The notes: a model not told the origin generated them from the sequence alone. A stretch of DNA of 64,000 nucleotides from Lunatimonas sp. (GCF_020832325.1 NZ_JAFIEU010000007.1:50757-114756), one strand, 5' to 3'. Shown: positions 44,335 through 53,910, counted from the stretch's first letter. Numbers and translations: made by a program.

Positions 44335-45215
44335 GTGTAAAGCTGTTTATATATCGTGATTGTTTCTGTTGCCTCTTTTACATCATGTACGCGCAATATT
44401 TGAGCGCCACCCATCAACAAAGCCATGTTTAAAGCCGTTGTACCATTTAGCGCTTGCTCGGGAGTACACTCCAAAAGTTTATACACCATGGATTTTCTGG
44501 AAACTCCCGCCAGCATCAGTGCTGGGATTGTGCGGAAATAATCCAGCGAACGCGCAAGACGGTAATTTTGTGCGGTCGTTTTAGCGAATCCAAACCCTAA
44601 GTCTAATATAACATCTTTTATGCCAGCTTTTTTACATTCCGCCAACTTGTTGGAAAAATAGTCCATGACCTCCCTCTCCAAGTGTTCGTATTCGGTAAGT
44701 CGCTGCATAGTGTGAGGATTACCCCTCATATGCATGCAGATGTATGGCACGCCCAGATAACCAACGGTAGGGATCATCTCTTCGTCAAGCTGCCCTCCAG
44801 AGATATCATTTACCAGATCAGCACCCGCCGACACAGCCTCTTTAGCTACTTTATGCCTAAAAGTATCGATGGAAATCAAAACTTCAGGGAGCACCTTTCG
44901 GATACTACCAATAACGGAAATCACGCGATTTAGTTCTTCCTGCTCGGAAATATGCGCCGCATTTGGACGGGTGCTGTACCCACCGATATCTAGAATCCTA
45001 GCACCTTCCTCCACCATTTGGAAGGCTTTTTCCAATACCCTGTCCTCGTTTGTGGATACCCTGCTTCCTTTGTAAAAAGAATCGGGCGTGGTATTGATGA
45101 TTCCCATCACCCAAGGTTCATCCAAACTATATAGCTTTCCTTTGATTTGAAGTGTTTTTTTTAGGGGAAATAAAGTATCTTCGGTCTTAGTTTTAAATCG
45201 ATGTTGTCCTACCAT
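44331..45215 (-). CDS. folP: Dihydropteroate synthase
   Basis: Joins p-aminobenzoate to dihydropterin diphosphate in folate synthesis; 294 residues from ATG 45215 (MVGQHRF). The family motifs are MGIINTTPDSFY, DIGGYSTRPNA, VNDISGG, CMHMRGNP, LDLGFGFAKT and LAGVSRKSM. An upstream in-frame ATG at 45242 would overlap the divergent DUF1599 gene start, so 45215 is preferred, leaving about 15 bp between the two starts. It is coupled to cdaA downstream. Confidence 0.96.
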   Translation of the reverse strand: MVGQHRFKTKTEDTLFPLKKTLQIKGKLYSLDEPWVMGIINTTPDSFYKGSRVSTNEDRVLEKAFQMVEEGARILDIGGYSTRPNAAHISEQEELNRVISVIGSIRKVLPEVLISIDTFRHKVAKEAVSAGADLVNDISGGQLDEEMIPTVGYLGVPYICMHMRGNPHTMQRLTEYEHLEREVMDYFSNKLAECKKAGIKDVILDLGFGFAKTTAQNYRLARSLDYFRTIPALMLAGVSRKSMVYKLLECTPEQALNGTTALNMALLMGGAQILRVHDVKEATETITIYKQLYT

Positions 45216-45230
45216 TAACTGATTAATGCT

Positions 45231-45779
45231 TTGAATACGCAAACCCTGAGCGAATATAAAGAAGTAATTGAACTTTGTAAAGAACTTTTTAAGAACAAGA
45301 CGATCGATTATGGGACAGCTTGGAGGATCTTAAGACTTCCTTCCATCACGGATCAGGTATTTATCAAGGCGCAGCGAATCCGTTCTATTCAAGAAAAAGG
45401 CACTCAAATGGTTAACGATCCCGTGCGGGACGAGTTTATCGGTATCATCAATTACTGTTTGATCGCACTTATTCAGTCCGAACTGGAAGAGAAAGATCCT
45501 TTGGAGATTCCCTATTCAGCCTTGGAGCCAAAGTATGACTACTGGGTGGAGGAAACGCGGAAGTTGCTGGAGAACAAAAATCACGACTACGGAGAGGCAT
45601 GGCGGATGATGAGAGTTTCTTCTATAACGGACATCATTCTGATGAAACTGTATCGAATTAAACAAATCGAGGACAATCAAGGACTAACCTTGGTGTCCGA
45701 AGGAATACAGGCCAATTATCAAGACATCATCAATTATTCGGTGTTTTGTATGATCAAACTTAAGGAGGAAGATGATTAA
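45231..45779 (+). CDS. DUF1599 protein with two tandem repeats
   Basis: A 182-residue helical cytoplasmic protein. Two homologous halves are visible: DYGTAWRILRLPSITDQVFIK (about 23-43) and DYGEAWRMMRVSSITDIILMK (about 116-136), each followed by an RIxxI segment and an IINY segment. I recall this domain being linked to nucleotide or nucleobase metabolism, but the activity is not established. The start is TTG 45231; the frame opens at 45219 and has no ATG near the conserved N-terminus. A near-consensus -7 box TATCTTCG lies at 45175-45182 inside folP. It overlaps the DoxX-like gene by eight bases. Confidence 0.85.
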   Translation: MNTQTLSEYKEVIELCKELFKNKTIDYGTAWRILRLPSITDQVFIKAQRIRSIQEKGTQMVNDPVRDEFIGIINYCLIALIQSELEEKDPLEIPYSALEPKYDYWVEETRKLLENKNHDYGEAWRMMRVSSITDIILMKLYRIKQIEDNQGLTLVSEGIQANYQDIINYSVFCMIKLKEEDD

Positions 45780-46872
45780 GCAGCTAGTATTAGGAATAGT
45801 CCGGGCCATCGTGGGAGGTCTGTTCATATTCTCCGGATTGATAAAGATCAATGATCCCGTTGGAACGGCCATCAAATTAGAGGAATATTTCGATGTTTTT
45901 TCTTACGACATTGCGCCGTTTTTTGAAGTATTGAAGGGTATCGCATTGCCCCTAGCTGTTTTTCTGGTCGTAGCCGAGGTGGTGTTGGGGGTGATGATTC
46001 TGGTGGGTTGGAGGATTAAGATTGCCGTATACCTGCTGTTAGTGATGATCGTTTTCTTTACATTTCTTACTTTCTATTCTGCCTACTTTAATAAGGTGAC
46101 AGATTGCGGATGTTTTGGAGATGCGATTAAGCTTACACCTTGGGAGTCCTTTTACAAAGACATCTTTCTGCTGGTTTTAATTGGCGTGTTATTTTTGAAC
46201 CGCAAGGATCTGGTAGCAAACACCGCTACTTGGGGGATGGTATCGGTTTTAGCGTCTCTTTTGGCTGGATTGGTGCTATCGGTGACGGCTATTCGAAACC
46301 TACCCTTTATAGACTTTAGAGCCTTTAAGGTCGGAGTGAATATTCCTCAAGCTATGCAGCCTTCCGGCCAGTTGGAATATGCCTATGTAATGAAAAAGGG
46401 AGAGGAAATTGTCACCTTTGATCAGTACCCGGCCGACGATGGTTACGAATTTCTTGAGATGAACCTAAAGAATCCCGAGGCATTACCAAAGATTACGGAT
46501 TTCGCTGTCTGGAATGAGGAAGGAGATTTCACGGAGGATATTTTGCAGGGACAGAAATTACTTATTTTAGTCAGTAACTTGCAGAAGATGTCATCAGCCA
46601 ATTTAGACGAAATTTCAGCATTGATTCACGATGCTGGTAGGGTTGGACTGGAGGTAAAGTTTGTTTGCGCATCGTCTGAGGAGGAGATTCAGCGACTACT
46701 GCGCGAGAAGAGTTGGAATATCGGATACTACCTGGCAGATGCTACCGTTGTCAAGACCATTATCCGGGCGAATCCCGGTTTGGTGTTATTGGATGAGGGA
46801 ACAGTAGTTGCCAAGTATCACCACAATAATACGCCGGAAATCGAAGAGGTTGTCAGGCTCCTTTTAAGATGA
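45772..46872 (+). CDS. BT_3928-like DoxX/MauE membrane protein with thioredoxin-like tail
   Basis: A 366-residue protein with DoxX/MauE-type helices in the first half (about 5-25, 48-68, 72-100, 120-140, 152-175), including FSGLIKINDPVGTAIKLEEYF and the CGCFGD motif of the MauE/DoxX group after helix 3. The second half (about 230-366) is a soluble domain resembling a thioredoxin fold without an obvious CxxC. The architecture matches the Bacteroidota BT_3928 family. A role in disulphide or quinone redox is a family-level guess. Overlaps: eight bases with DUF1599 and four with aroK. Confidence 0.84.
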   Translation: MIKQLVLGIVRAIVGGLFIFSGLIKINDPVGTAIKLEEYFDVFSYDIAPFFEVLKGIALPLAVFLVVAEVVLGVMILVGWRIKIAVYLLLVMIVFFTFLTFYSAYFNKVTDCGCFGDAIKLTPWESFYKDIFLLVLIGVLFLNRKDLVANTATWGMVSVLASLLAGLVLSVTAIRNLPFIDFRAFKVGVNIPQAMQPSGQLEYAYVMKKGEEIVTFDQYPADDGYEFLEMNLKNPEALPKITDFAVWNEEGDFTEDILQGQKLLILVSNLQKMSSANLDEISALIHDAGRVGLEVKFVCASSEEEIQRLLREKSWNIGYYLADATVVKTIIRANPGLVLLDEGTVVAKYHHNNTPEIEEVVRLLLR

Positions 46873-47411
46873 TGTCAGGCCGGAAATTGGTATTGGTTGG
46901 GATGCCGGGAAGTGGGAAGTCCACCTTGGGAAGGCGGGTCGCCCGCTTGTTGCAGTGTAGCTTTTTTGATCTTGACCATGAGATTGAATCAAAGGAAGGC
47001 CGTAAGATCCCGGAGATTTTTTCAACTGGAGGAGAAGACTACTTTCGAGAAGTGGAAACAAAGGTGCTGTCGGAACTTTTGGGAAGAACGGATTCTTTTG
47101 TGCTGTCTACAGGTGGAGGAGCCCCCTGTTTTAATGACAACATGTCCCTAATTAACGATCAGGCCGTTTCTATCTATCTGGAGGTTCCGATGAGTGCGCT
47201 GTTGGCTCGCTTGGTAGGTGGTCAGGTAAGTAAGCGACCTCTTTTTGCGGGTTTAACCGTGGAACAAATCAACCAAAAATTACAACAAATGCATGCCCTC
47301 CGCAGTCCATTCTATGAAGAGGCAAAAATAAAACTCAGCGGACAAGATATATCCGCTGAGCAGTTAGTGTCTGAATGGTTGGGATTTCTAAAAATTGAAT
47401 CCAAGAGATAG
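46869..47411 (+). CDS. aroK: Shikimate kinase
   Basis: Phosphorylates shikimate in aromatic amino acid synthesis; 180 residues. Walker A is GMPGSGKS (11-18). The shikimate site includes the Asp in FFDLDHEIE, Arg in YFREVE and STGGGAPCF; the lid is in KRPLF. It is the third gene of the DUF1599-DoxX-aroK unit. Its last 24 bases overlap the 3' end of the convergent porin gene. Confidence 0.95.
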   Translation: MMSGRKLVLVGMPGSGKSTLGRRVARLLQCSFFDLDHEIESKEGRKIPEIFSTGGEDYFREVETKVLSELLGRTDSFVLSTGGGAPCFNDNMSLINDQAVSIYLEVPMSALLARLVGGQVSKRPLFAGLTVEQINQKLQQMHALRSPFYEEAKIKLSGQDISAEQLVSEWLGFLKIESKR

Positions 47412-48860
47412 GGTACCCATCAGCCGTTGATTATCAATGGTAGACAGGGGAGATCCTGGGTAAGAGGTGTGATAACTGTTGAAATGACTGCTAACCACCC
47501 CTAGGTCAATACTGTATTTCGGCATACGTACACCGAGTCCCCCGGAGAGTTGTGTCATACTTCGGTCTGTTCCGCCTGGGTTTTGGAAGGGATCACCGTA
47601 ATAAGCGTAACCAACCCTAATCCGGAGCACATCTAGTCTAGCTTCTCCGCCGAGTCTATAATTGATAGTTTGTCCGTAAAGTTGGCGTATTTGCCGGTTG
47701 TCTTCTCCGGTATTGAAGGCGTTTGAGCGAAGATTGGCCGTGCTATAATCAACATAATCCACGTCAGCAGTAAGAAATCCCTTCTTACCGAAGAAATAGG
47801 TGATCCCTGACCCAAGCCGGAGTGGTGTGCGAAGCCCATAGTTACTAATAAACAGCTCAGTCTCAGCGTCCGATTCGGCAATGCTTCCGAATTCAGGATC
47901 GATATAAGGCGGATTGAAGTCTGCGAAAATATCTGCTCCATATTCTTCGTTGATGTTGCTCCATGTAGGGGATTGAAAACTCAATCCTAGGTTTAGCTGA
48001 TCAATAGGTTTGTAGATTATGCCTAATCCCAAATTAATACCGGATCCTTCCTGATACAGGTTTTCCTGTAGGGAACTGAATAAGGTACTTCTATTTGACG
48101 CGTCGAGAAAATCTTCGTTATAGGTTTGAACCCTTCGATAGTTCACAGAAAGAATACCCAAGTTTGCGCCTAAGAAGAGTTTGTTTTTGTAGTTACCTCC
48201 GTACGCTAGGCTAATGTGATTCAGGTTACCTTCGCTTTCGACAAAGTCTGATTTGGTTAGACTGGTAGTAGCGTTTGGCGAAAAATCGAATTGGTTATTT
48301 CCAATTGGGTTGATGAGAAAGGCCTCGAAAAATAGCCCTCCCACACCTCCTGGAACGCCACTTTCGTTGTAGACATCCAAATAGTAATCTAGAATTGACT
48401 CTTGGTCCAGCCTGTTTGACGAATAGCCGTAATTCGTTCTGAAGTTAGATTGACGGTTGTAGCTAAATCCAAATGAACCACCACGCCAATCGCCGGCTTC
48501 CAAGGGTGCTTTTGCCCTACTAAAGACGACTCCAATGTTCGGGATCATGAAGTTGGTGGAGTTTTGGTTTAAGGATTGCCCTTCAAAGGTTGAATTAGTA
48601 TTCCAGTCCATATATCCTAAGGACATGTTAAACTCTGACCGTTGGAAGAACCCCAATCCCGCCGGGTTTCCATGAATATTACTGATATCTCCTCCCAGTG
48701 AGTTTTGAGTTCCGCCCAAGGCACTTATTCGTGCCGTACCTGTTGCATTGTGTAAACTATATCGTAGCGCGTCTTCTACATACCCGCTTTGGGCTGAAGC
48801 CCATGATGGCAGCAAAAAAACCATCGCAAAAAAGGGCCCTAAGTTTTTTATCACGTTCAT
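47388..48860 (-). CDS. OmpP1/FadL-like outer-membrane transport protein
   Basis: A 490-residue exported beta-barrel. Signal peptide (about 9-23, cleavage in SAQ), then the N-terminal segment GTARISALGGTQNSLGGDIS and IHGNPAGLGF, which corresponds to the hatch region NPAG of the FadL family. Barrel strands follow, and the protein ends GTLSLGFNF with a terminal Phe. It probably carries hydrophobic compounds across the outer membrane. The stop overlaps the end of aroK by 24 bases and no terminator separates the convergent genes. Confidence 0.85.
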   Translation of the reverse strand: MNVIKNLGPFFAMVFLLPSWASAQSGYVEDALRYSLHNATGTARISALGGTQNSLGGDISNIHGNPAGLGFFQRSEFNMSLGYMDWNTNSTFEGQSLNQNSTNFMIPNIGVVFSRAKAPLEAGDWRGGSFGFSYNRQSNFRTNYGYSSNRLDQESILDYYLDVYNESGVPGGVGGLFFEAFLINPIGNNQFDFSPNATTSLTKSDFVESEGNLNHISLAYGGNYKNKLFLGANLGILSVNYRRVQTYNEDFLDASNRSTLFSSLQENLYQEGSGINLGLGIIYKPIDQLNLGLSFQSPTWSNINEEYGADIFADFNPPYIDPEFGSIAESDAETELFISNYGLRTPLRLGSGITYFFGKKGFLTADVDYVDYSTANLRSNAFNTGEDNRQIRQLYGQTINYRLGGEARLDVLRIRVGYAYYGDPFQNPGGTDRSMTQLSGGLGVRMPKYSIDLGVVSSHFNSYHTSYPGSPLSTIDNQRLMGTLSLGFNF

Positions 48861-49060
48861 ATGCTATAAATTATATGTAAGTGGCCAAATAGCCAAGTAA
48901 AGTCTTCCCCTATCCCAACGCAATAGGAATTAGGGGAGGAAATTCCGGACAATTTGGCGTGTTGGTTAATCATTCTCCCGTGTTTCGCTTGCGTCATACC
49001 CGTCTGCCTTATATAGGCTCGATTTGATAGAATTAGTTAAGCGTTTCTAGATAGAAGTTT

Positions 49061-49081
49061 TCAGGCAAATAATATGCCTGA
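49061..49081. repeat. Inverted repeat in the 283-bp gap before the Met/Gly-rich gene
   Basis: TCAGGCA and TGCCTGA arms with a seven-base AATAATA loop. The same gap (48861-49143) also holds CTTCCCCTA...TAGGGGAG (about 48904-48939). Neither has a T run typical of a terminator; an operator or a structured transcript is possible. No gene is visible in the gap. Confidence 0.35.
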
Positions 49082-49127
49082 GAAAAAGGAAGGGGTTGAT
49101 TTGCTTGTTCCTTCTAAAAATAATCAG

Positions 49128-49154
49128 AAAAAAAAAGAGGGAATTAATTCCCTC
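49128..49154 (-). terminator. Palindromic terminator spanning the stop codon of the lipoprotein gene
   Basis: GAGGGAATT and AATTCCCTC form an 18-bp perfect palindrome (49137-49154), followed on the minus strand by nine T. The TAA stop of the 49144 gene lies inside the stem. Confidence 0.8.
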
Positions 49155-50550
49155 TTCTTCCTCCTCCGACGCTACCACCGCCGCCTCTGGAGACTCCTCC
49201 GCCTCCACCGCTAGGCGCACTGAATGTGGACCGTGATGGTGCTGGTGAGGAATACGTGCTTCGGCTCGGTGCTGTGGAGCGTTGGTTGTTGTATGTTGGT
49301 GCAGTGCTTCGGCTATTATAGCTAGGCGAAGATGTGCTTCTGTTGCTTGGCGCAGCAGACCTGTTATAAGATGGTGATGTAGACCTTGTAGGTGGTGTAT
49401 ACCCGGATCTAGTATTACCAGTGTTTACGTTTCTATTGTTAAAGTTACTCGGCGCAGCGGTCCTTGGAGCATTCGTGTTAGCTCTCGCATTTGGAGCTGC
49501 GTAAGTACCTCCTCGGGTAGCTGTAGAAGATGTTGGTCTGGTCACTACCGGTGAGCTTACATTCCTTCTTGCAGGTGTTGCTGAAGCCGATGGGTTTCTG
49601 TAGTAGTCATTTTGAGATCGACTAAAGCTATTTCTGTCGGCAGTAGAAGTTGCTTGGCGCGCATTAGGTCCTGCACCGATTGCTTCCCTTCTTGCATTTG
49701 CTCTGGTTGATCCCGGTTGTGCGGCCGCTCTACTTCTAGGAGTAGCATTTGCCAGAGAAGAACCCATAGAAGGCCTTGCGCCTCTCACAATCTGCCTTCC
49801 TCCAGCTTCGCCGCCAGGCATCACAATGATCGGGTTGAAGAACCCTGGTCGGTACATTCCGCCCATCATCCAAGGATCGTAAAATCCGAAACCAGGACGC
49901 ATCATCCAAGGGTTACCGAAGGCAAGGCTAGTCCTCATCCAAGGATTTCCGAATCCCATTCCAAATCCTACATTAAACCCAGGTCGGAAACCAAATCCAG
50001 GTCCCCAGAATGGATCGAACATGCCCATGCCACCAAATCCGGGGCCCCAAAACGGATCGTAGAATCCACCCATCGGCCACATTCCCATGCCACCCATTGG
50101 CCACATTCCCATACCCATGCCCATGCCCATTCCAAATCGCGGACCTCCGAAGAAATTGTTGGTAATATTAGTAGATCCTCCACGGAAATTATCGTAAGCA
50201 TCTATGTTACCTGCCTGAGGGGCCATGCTTTGTGTTTGAGAGTCGTCAAAATACACAGACCCTTCCTCTTCCGGCTGAGTGGACCGTTGGTATTTGGCTA
50301 TGTATTCTGGATTTACGTTGCGGCTGGAAAAGTTTTCCAATTGCAAATCTGCGCTTGGGGCTTGTTCCAAACTTCTGAAGTTGTCCGCTGTATTGTTTCT
50401 GACCGCATATTCTGTGGCTATCTTTGCATCAGAAGCCATGAAATACAGGTTGTCCGTTTCCCCTTGCATGGCTAGCTGGCCTGTGCTACAGGAAGCCAAG
50501 CCCATTAGGGCAACAACGCTAGCGTACCGGATTGGATTTAAGTTGTTCAT
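49144..50550 (-). CDS. Met/Gly/Trp-rich low-complexity lipoprotein
   Basis: A 468-residue protein with the lipobox LASC (lipidated C21). Residues about 22-130 are ordinary. About 135-260 is extremely rich in Gly, Met, Phe, Pro and Trp with short repeats: a run of GM dipeptides, two WPMGGMGM-type units, two DPFWGPGFG units, two GNPWM units and FYDP. About 270-468 is a Ser/Arg/Thr/Asn/Ala-rich, strongly basic tail ending in Gly clusters and RRGN. No enzyme domain is recognised. It may be an anchored surface matrix or adhesive protein, or bind metal or thiol-reactive species through Met; these are guesses. Confidence 0.8.
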   Translation of the reverse strand: MNNLNPIRYASVVALMGLASCSTGQLAMQGETDNLYFMASDAKIATEYAVRNNTADNFRSLEQAPSADLQLENFSSRNVNPEYIAKYQRSTQPEEEGSVYFDDSQTQSMAPQAGNIDAYDNFRGGSTNITNNFFGGPRFGMGMGMGMGMWPMGGMGMWPMGGFYDPFWGPGFGGMGMFDPFWGPGFGFRPGFNVGFGMGFGNPWMRTSLAFGNPWMMRPGFGFYDPWMMGGMYRPGFFNPIIVMPGGEAGGRQIVRGARPSMGSSLANATPRSRAAAQPGSTRANARREAIGAGPNARQATSTADRNSFSRSQNDYYRNPSASATPARRNVSSPVVTRPTSSTATRGGTYAAPNARANTNAPRTAAPSNFNNRNVNTGNTRSGYTPPTRSTSPSYNRSAAPSNRSTSSPSYNSRSTAPTYNNQRSTAPSRSTYSSPAPSRSTFSAPSGGGGGVSRGGGGSVGGGRRGN

Positions 50551-50618
50551 AGGAATGTAATTTATTACTCTCTTTTCTATATACGACAGGATAGCAGGAG
50601 GGTTATCATTTTTTAAAT

Positions 50619-50626
50619 TATCTTTG
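50619..50626 (+). promoter_or_regulatory. -7 box of proS (TATCTTTG)
   Basis: A perfect TAnnTTTG match with a predicted leader of about 50 nt to ATG 50681. A convincing -33 element is not seen. Confidence 0.5.
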
Positions 50627-50680
50627 CCGAAATTCTAACTTCGAATATAACGAGTTTTTTTAAATACAACAAAAATAAAA

Positions 50681-52162
50681 ATGAGCAAAGGATTGCCAAA
50701 AAGGAGCGAAGACTATTCGCTGTGGTACAATGAATTAGTGAAACGCGCTGATCTAGCTGAAAATTCTGCCGTGCGGGGCTGTATGGTCATCAAACCTTAT
50801 GGATATTCTATTTGGGAAAAAATGCAGGCCGAGCTGGACAGAATGTTTAAAATGACGGGACATACCAATGCCTATTTTCCATTGTTTATTCCGAAGTCGT
50901 TTCTTTCCAAGGAAGCTAGCCACGTAGAAGGCTTTGCCAAGGAGTGCGCAGTAGTAACCCACTACCGTCTGAAAGGCGATGAAAGCGGTAAAGGCGTGGT
51001 GGTGGACCCTGATGCCAAACTGGAAGAAGAGCTCATTGTCAGACCTACTTCGGAAACAGTCATTTGGAGTACCTATAAGAATTGGATACAATCCTATAGG
51101 GACCTCCCACTGCTCGTAAATCAATGGGCAAATGTGGTTCGCTGGGAAATGCGGACACGGCTGTTTCTCCGTACTGCGGAATTTCTCTGGCAGGAAGGCC
51201 ATACTGCTCACGAAACAAGGGAAGAAGCGATTCAGGAAACCGAGCGAATGCTGGGGGTTTACGCAGACTTTGCAGAAAACTTCATGGCAATGCCCGTAGT
51301 CAAAGGAAAGAAATCCGAGAGTGAGAAATTTGCCGGAGCGGTGGATACATATTGTATAGAGGCCATGATGCAGGACGGGAAAGCTTTGCAGGCAGGAACT
51401 TCCCATTTTTTGGGGCAGAATTTTGCCAAAGCATTTGATGTGAAGTTTGCCACACGGGATGGTGGTCTGGAACATGTATGGGGCACCTCTTGGGGAGTAA
51501 GCACTCGCTTGATGGGAGCACTTATCATGGCCCACTCGGATGACCAAGGGTTGGTACTACCGCCTAAGCTCGCACCTATTCAGGTGGTGATCGTACCGAT
51601 TTTCAAAAGCCAGGAGGAGTTGGCGGCAATTTCTGTCAAAGCCACCGAAATCATGCAGGGCCTTTGGGCACGGGGTATTTCGGTCAAGTATGACAACCGG
51701 GACACGTATAAGCCTGGATGGAAGTTTGCGGAATATGAACTTAAGGGCGTGCCGCTACGAATGGGTATAGGCCCCAGAGATCTGCAAAACAATACCTTGG
51801 AGTTAGCTCGTAGGGACACCCTTTCTAAGGAATCGGTGAACTTAAGCGAAGTAGACATTGTGGCCAAAGTGGAGGCCCTTCTGGAGGAGATTCAGCAGTC
51901 AATTTATCAAAAGGCCTTTGCCTTTAGGAGTGAGAAAACCTCCCTTGCGGATACTTGGGAGGAGTTCATCGAAGTTTTGGAAGGAAAAGGCGGATTCGTA
52001 TCGGCGCATTGGGATGGGACAGCCGAGACCGAGGAAAAGATCAAAGAGCTTACCAAGGCGACCATTCGCTGCATCCCGCTCGACCAACAGCCCGAAGAGG
52101 GATGGTGTATTTACTCAAAGAAACCCTCCAAGGGAAGGGTATTGTTTGCGAAGTCCTATTAG
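50681..52162 (+). CDS. proS: Prolyl-tRNA synthetase (short, archaeal/eukaryotic-like type)
   Basis: Class II synthetase for tRNA-Pro, 493 residues. The catalytic core has [19 protein letters not shown] (motif 2 region with the R-T-S-E loop), [23 protein letters not shown] and the motif 3 region [15 protein letters not shown]. The anticodon domain (about 305-410) and a C-terminal zinc-binding-like domain ending VLFAKSY follow. It lacks the editing insertion of the long bacterial type. Short-form ProS is usual in Bacteroidota, so it is not a sign of recent transfer. Confidence 0.97.
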   Translation: MSKGLPKRSEDYSLWYNELVKRADLAENSAVRGCMVIKPYGYSIWEKMQAELDRMFKMTGHTNAYFPLFIPKSFLSKEASHVEGFAKECAVVTHYRLKGDESGKGVVVDPDAKLEEELIVRPTSETVIWSTYKNWIQSYRDLPLLVNQWANVVRWEMRTRLFLRTAEFLWQEGHTAHETREEAIQETERMLGVYADFAENFMAMPVVKGKKSESEKFAGAVDTYCIEAMMQDGKALQAGTSHFLGQNFAKAFDVKFATRDGGLEHVWGTSWGVSTRLMGALIMAHSDDQGLVLPPKLAPIQVVIVPIFKSQEELAAISVKATEIMQGLWARGISVKYDNRDTYKPGWKFAEYELKGVPLRMGIGPRDLQNNTLELARRDTLSKESVNLSEVDIVAKVEALLEEIQQSIYQKAFAFRSEKTSLADTWEEFIEVLEGKGGFVSAHWDGTAETEEKIKELTKATIRCIPLDQQPEEGWCIYSKKPSKGRVLFAKSY

Positions 52163-52189
52163 TGGGGAATTTGGTGATAGAAATTGGTG

Positions 52190-52218
52190 GCCCGGCTGGA
52201 ATGCTGGGCTATTTTTTT
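52190..52218 (+). terminator. Rho-independent terminator after proS
   Basis: GCCCGGC (52190-52196) and GCTGGGC (52203-52209) form a seven-base stem with one G-U pair and are followed by TA and seven T. Confidence 0.65.
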
Positions 52219-52334
52219 GCGAAGTGCTTGTTTGGAAATTCAGGGCACATAGGCATGGATTAAGGATTTACCAGAGCATGCTTTCTAATGCCAAATAAAA
52301 GCCCTATTTTCAACCTGGAATAGGACGGGGCATT

Positions 52335-52796
52335 ATGACGGCACTAATCATTATCAGTTTGGTTGTTTTTGGAGCGATATTGCTTCTGGCAGAAATTATT
52401 TTCATACCAGGCACCACGCTGATTGGTCTTTTGGGGCTAGTGTTTACTGCGGTTGGTGTTTTCTATGCCTACAAGGAACTAGAAGCCAGTTCGGCATCCC
52501 TCGTATTTGCGGGAACAGCCGTGATCAACGGGGGCCTCCTGATCTTTGGATTTAAGTCAGGAATGTGGAGCCGCTTTTCACTAAAGGATACGAATACGAG
52601 TAGGACCTTTGATGATCGCTTTGTGGGGCTTCAGGTGGGCCAAGAAGGTCGAACAAAGTCGGACTGCAAACCGTTTGGAAAGGCAGAGTTTGGAGATAAA
52701 ATTTATGAAGTGAAATCTGAAGGCGGTTTTTTAGCGACCAATACTCCGGTTTACATATATAGATTGGAAAACAATAAAATAATTATAAAACAATAA
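52335..52796 (+). CDS. NfeD-like membrane protein (short form)
   Basis: A 153-residue protein with about three N-terminal helices (3-22, 25-45, 55-77) and a C-terminal OB-fold-like domain (about 95-150: GLQVGQEGRTKSDCKPFGKAE and the LATNTPVYIYRLENNKIIIKQ-type strand). This is the NfeD1b class without the ClpP-like protease domain, typically paired with a flotillin. It is followed three bases later by floA, the standard arrangement. Probably acts with flotillin in membrane organisation. Confidence 0.88.
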   Translation: MTALIIISLVVFGAILLLAEIIFIPGTTLIGLLGLVFTAVGVFYAYKELEASSASLVFAGTAVINGGLLIFGFKSGMWSRFSLKDTNTSRTFDDRFVGLQVGQEGRTKSDCKPFGKAEFGDKIYEVKSEGGFLATNTPVYIYRLENNKIIIKQ

Positions 52797-52799
52797 GCT

Positions 52800-53813
52800 A
52801 TGGATTTATCGAATTCGACTTTTATTCTGCTGTCCGTTTTTGCGGGGCTCATCGTACTGTTTATTTTCCTGTATTTCGTTCCCGTAAACTTATGGATCAC
52901 CGCCATATTTTCCAATGTGAAGGTAGGTTTGCTCGAACTTGTCGGTATGCGTATCCGAAAGGTGCCTCCCAGCGTAGTTGTCAATTCACTGATTACGGCG
53001 ACCAAAGCGGGTTTGAACCTTACCACCAACGACCTTGAGACCCATTACCTAGCGGGTGGAAACGTACCAAACGTCATTCGTGCGCTGATTTCGGCGGATA
53101 AGGCAAACATTAGCCTTTCCTTCAAACAGGCCACGGCGATTGATCTAGCTGGAAGAGACGTGTTTGAAGCCGTTCAAATTTCGGTAAACCCCAAGGTAAT
53201 CAATACCCCCAATGTAGCGGCAGTTGCCGCTGATGGGATACAGCTCATTGCTAAGGCACGGGTGACGGTCCGTGCAAATATCGCTCAGTTGGTAGGTGGT
53301 GCCGGTGAGGAGACAATCCTGGCGCGTGTAGGTGAAGGTATTGTGACGTCTATAGGTTCAGCAAAGAACCACAAGCACGTGTTGGAAAACCCCGATAATA
53401 TTTCTAAGCTGGTATTGGAAAGGGGCTTGGATGCAGGTACTGCTTTTGAGATTCTGTCCATCGATATAGCAGACATTGACGTGGGAACCAACATTGGCGC
53501 AAAACTGCAAATAGACCAAGCTTCCGCGGACTTGAAAGTGGCCGAGGCAAGGGCAGAAGAAAGACGGGCGATGGCGGTCGCATTGGAGCAGGAAATGCGG
53601 GCTAAAAATGTGGAAATGCGTGCCAAGGTGACCGAGGCCGAGGCCGAGATTCCAAAGGCAATCTCCGAGGCTTTCAAATCCGGCAACTTGGGCATCATGG
53701 ATTACTATCGCATGGAAAATGTGAAATCGGATACCAGTATGCGGGATTCTATCGCCAAATCAGACACCGATCAGGGAGGCGAGCGCAATAAAGGAGGCGA
53801 GAAAAAGTCATAA
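52800..53813 (+). CDS. floA: Flotillin-like protein FloA
   Basis: A 337-residue membrane-associated scaffold of bacterial functional membrane microdomains. It has an N-terminal hydrophobic hairpin (about 8-40), then an SPFH/PHB-like domain ([40 protein letters not shown]), then the Glu/Ala-rich coiled coil ([36 protein letters not shown]), and it ends in a polar tail. This is the FloA (YqfA) type, not FloT. Coupled to nfeD upstream and closed by a terminator. Confidence 0.94.
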   Translation: MDLSNSTFILLSVFAGLIVLFIFLYFVPVNLWITAIFSNVKVGLLELVGMRIRKVPPSVVVNSLITATKAGLNLTTNDLETHYLAGGNVPNVIRALISADKANISLSFKQATAIDLAGRDVFEAVQISVNPKVINTPNVAAVAADGIQLIAKARVTVRANIAQLVGGAGEETILARVGEGIVTSIGSAKNHKHVLENPDNISKLVLERGLDAGTAFEILSIDIADIDVGTNIGAKLQIDQASADLKVAEARAEERRAMAVALEQEMRAKNVEMRAKVTEAEAEIPKAISEAFKSGNLGIMDYYRMENVKSDTSMRDSIAKSDTDQGGERNKGGEKKS

Positions 53814-53874
53814 CCCGTTGAATTGAACAAATCATATTGTCCCTGATCCAAGATGGTCGGAGGCGCATCAAAAG

Positions 53875-53910
53875 AAATCCCGGTAGTTTGTATCTACCGG
53901 GATTTTTTTT
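53875..53910 (+). terminator. Rho-independent terminator after floA
   Basis: AATCCCGGTAG (53876-53886) and CTACCGGGATT (53894-53904) form an eleven-base stem with a seven-base loop and a T run. Confidence 0.9.

Noticed and set aside
49717..50475. 252-residue plus-strand ORF rich in His/Ser/Arg
   Set aside because: Antisense shadow of the repetitive Met/Gly lipoprotein gene; the low-complexity DNA keeps several frames open.
50753..51547. 264-residue minus-strand ORF
   Set aside because: Lies wholly inside proS, which has all class II motifs; the product is His/Cys-rich and unlike any family, as expected of a shadow frame.
50681..52162. Recent archaeal or eukaryotic origin of proS
   Set aside because: The short ProS type is widespread in Bacteroidota and the gene has a local-style promoter.
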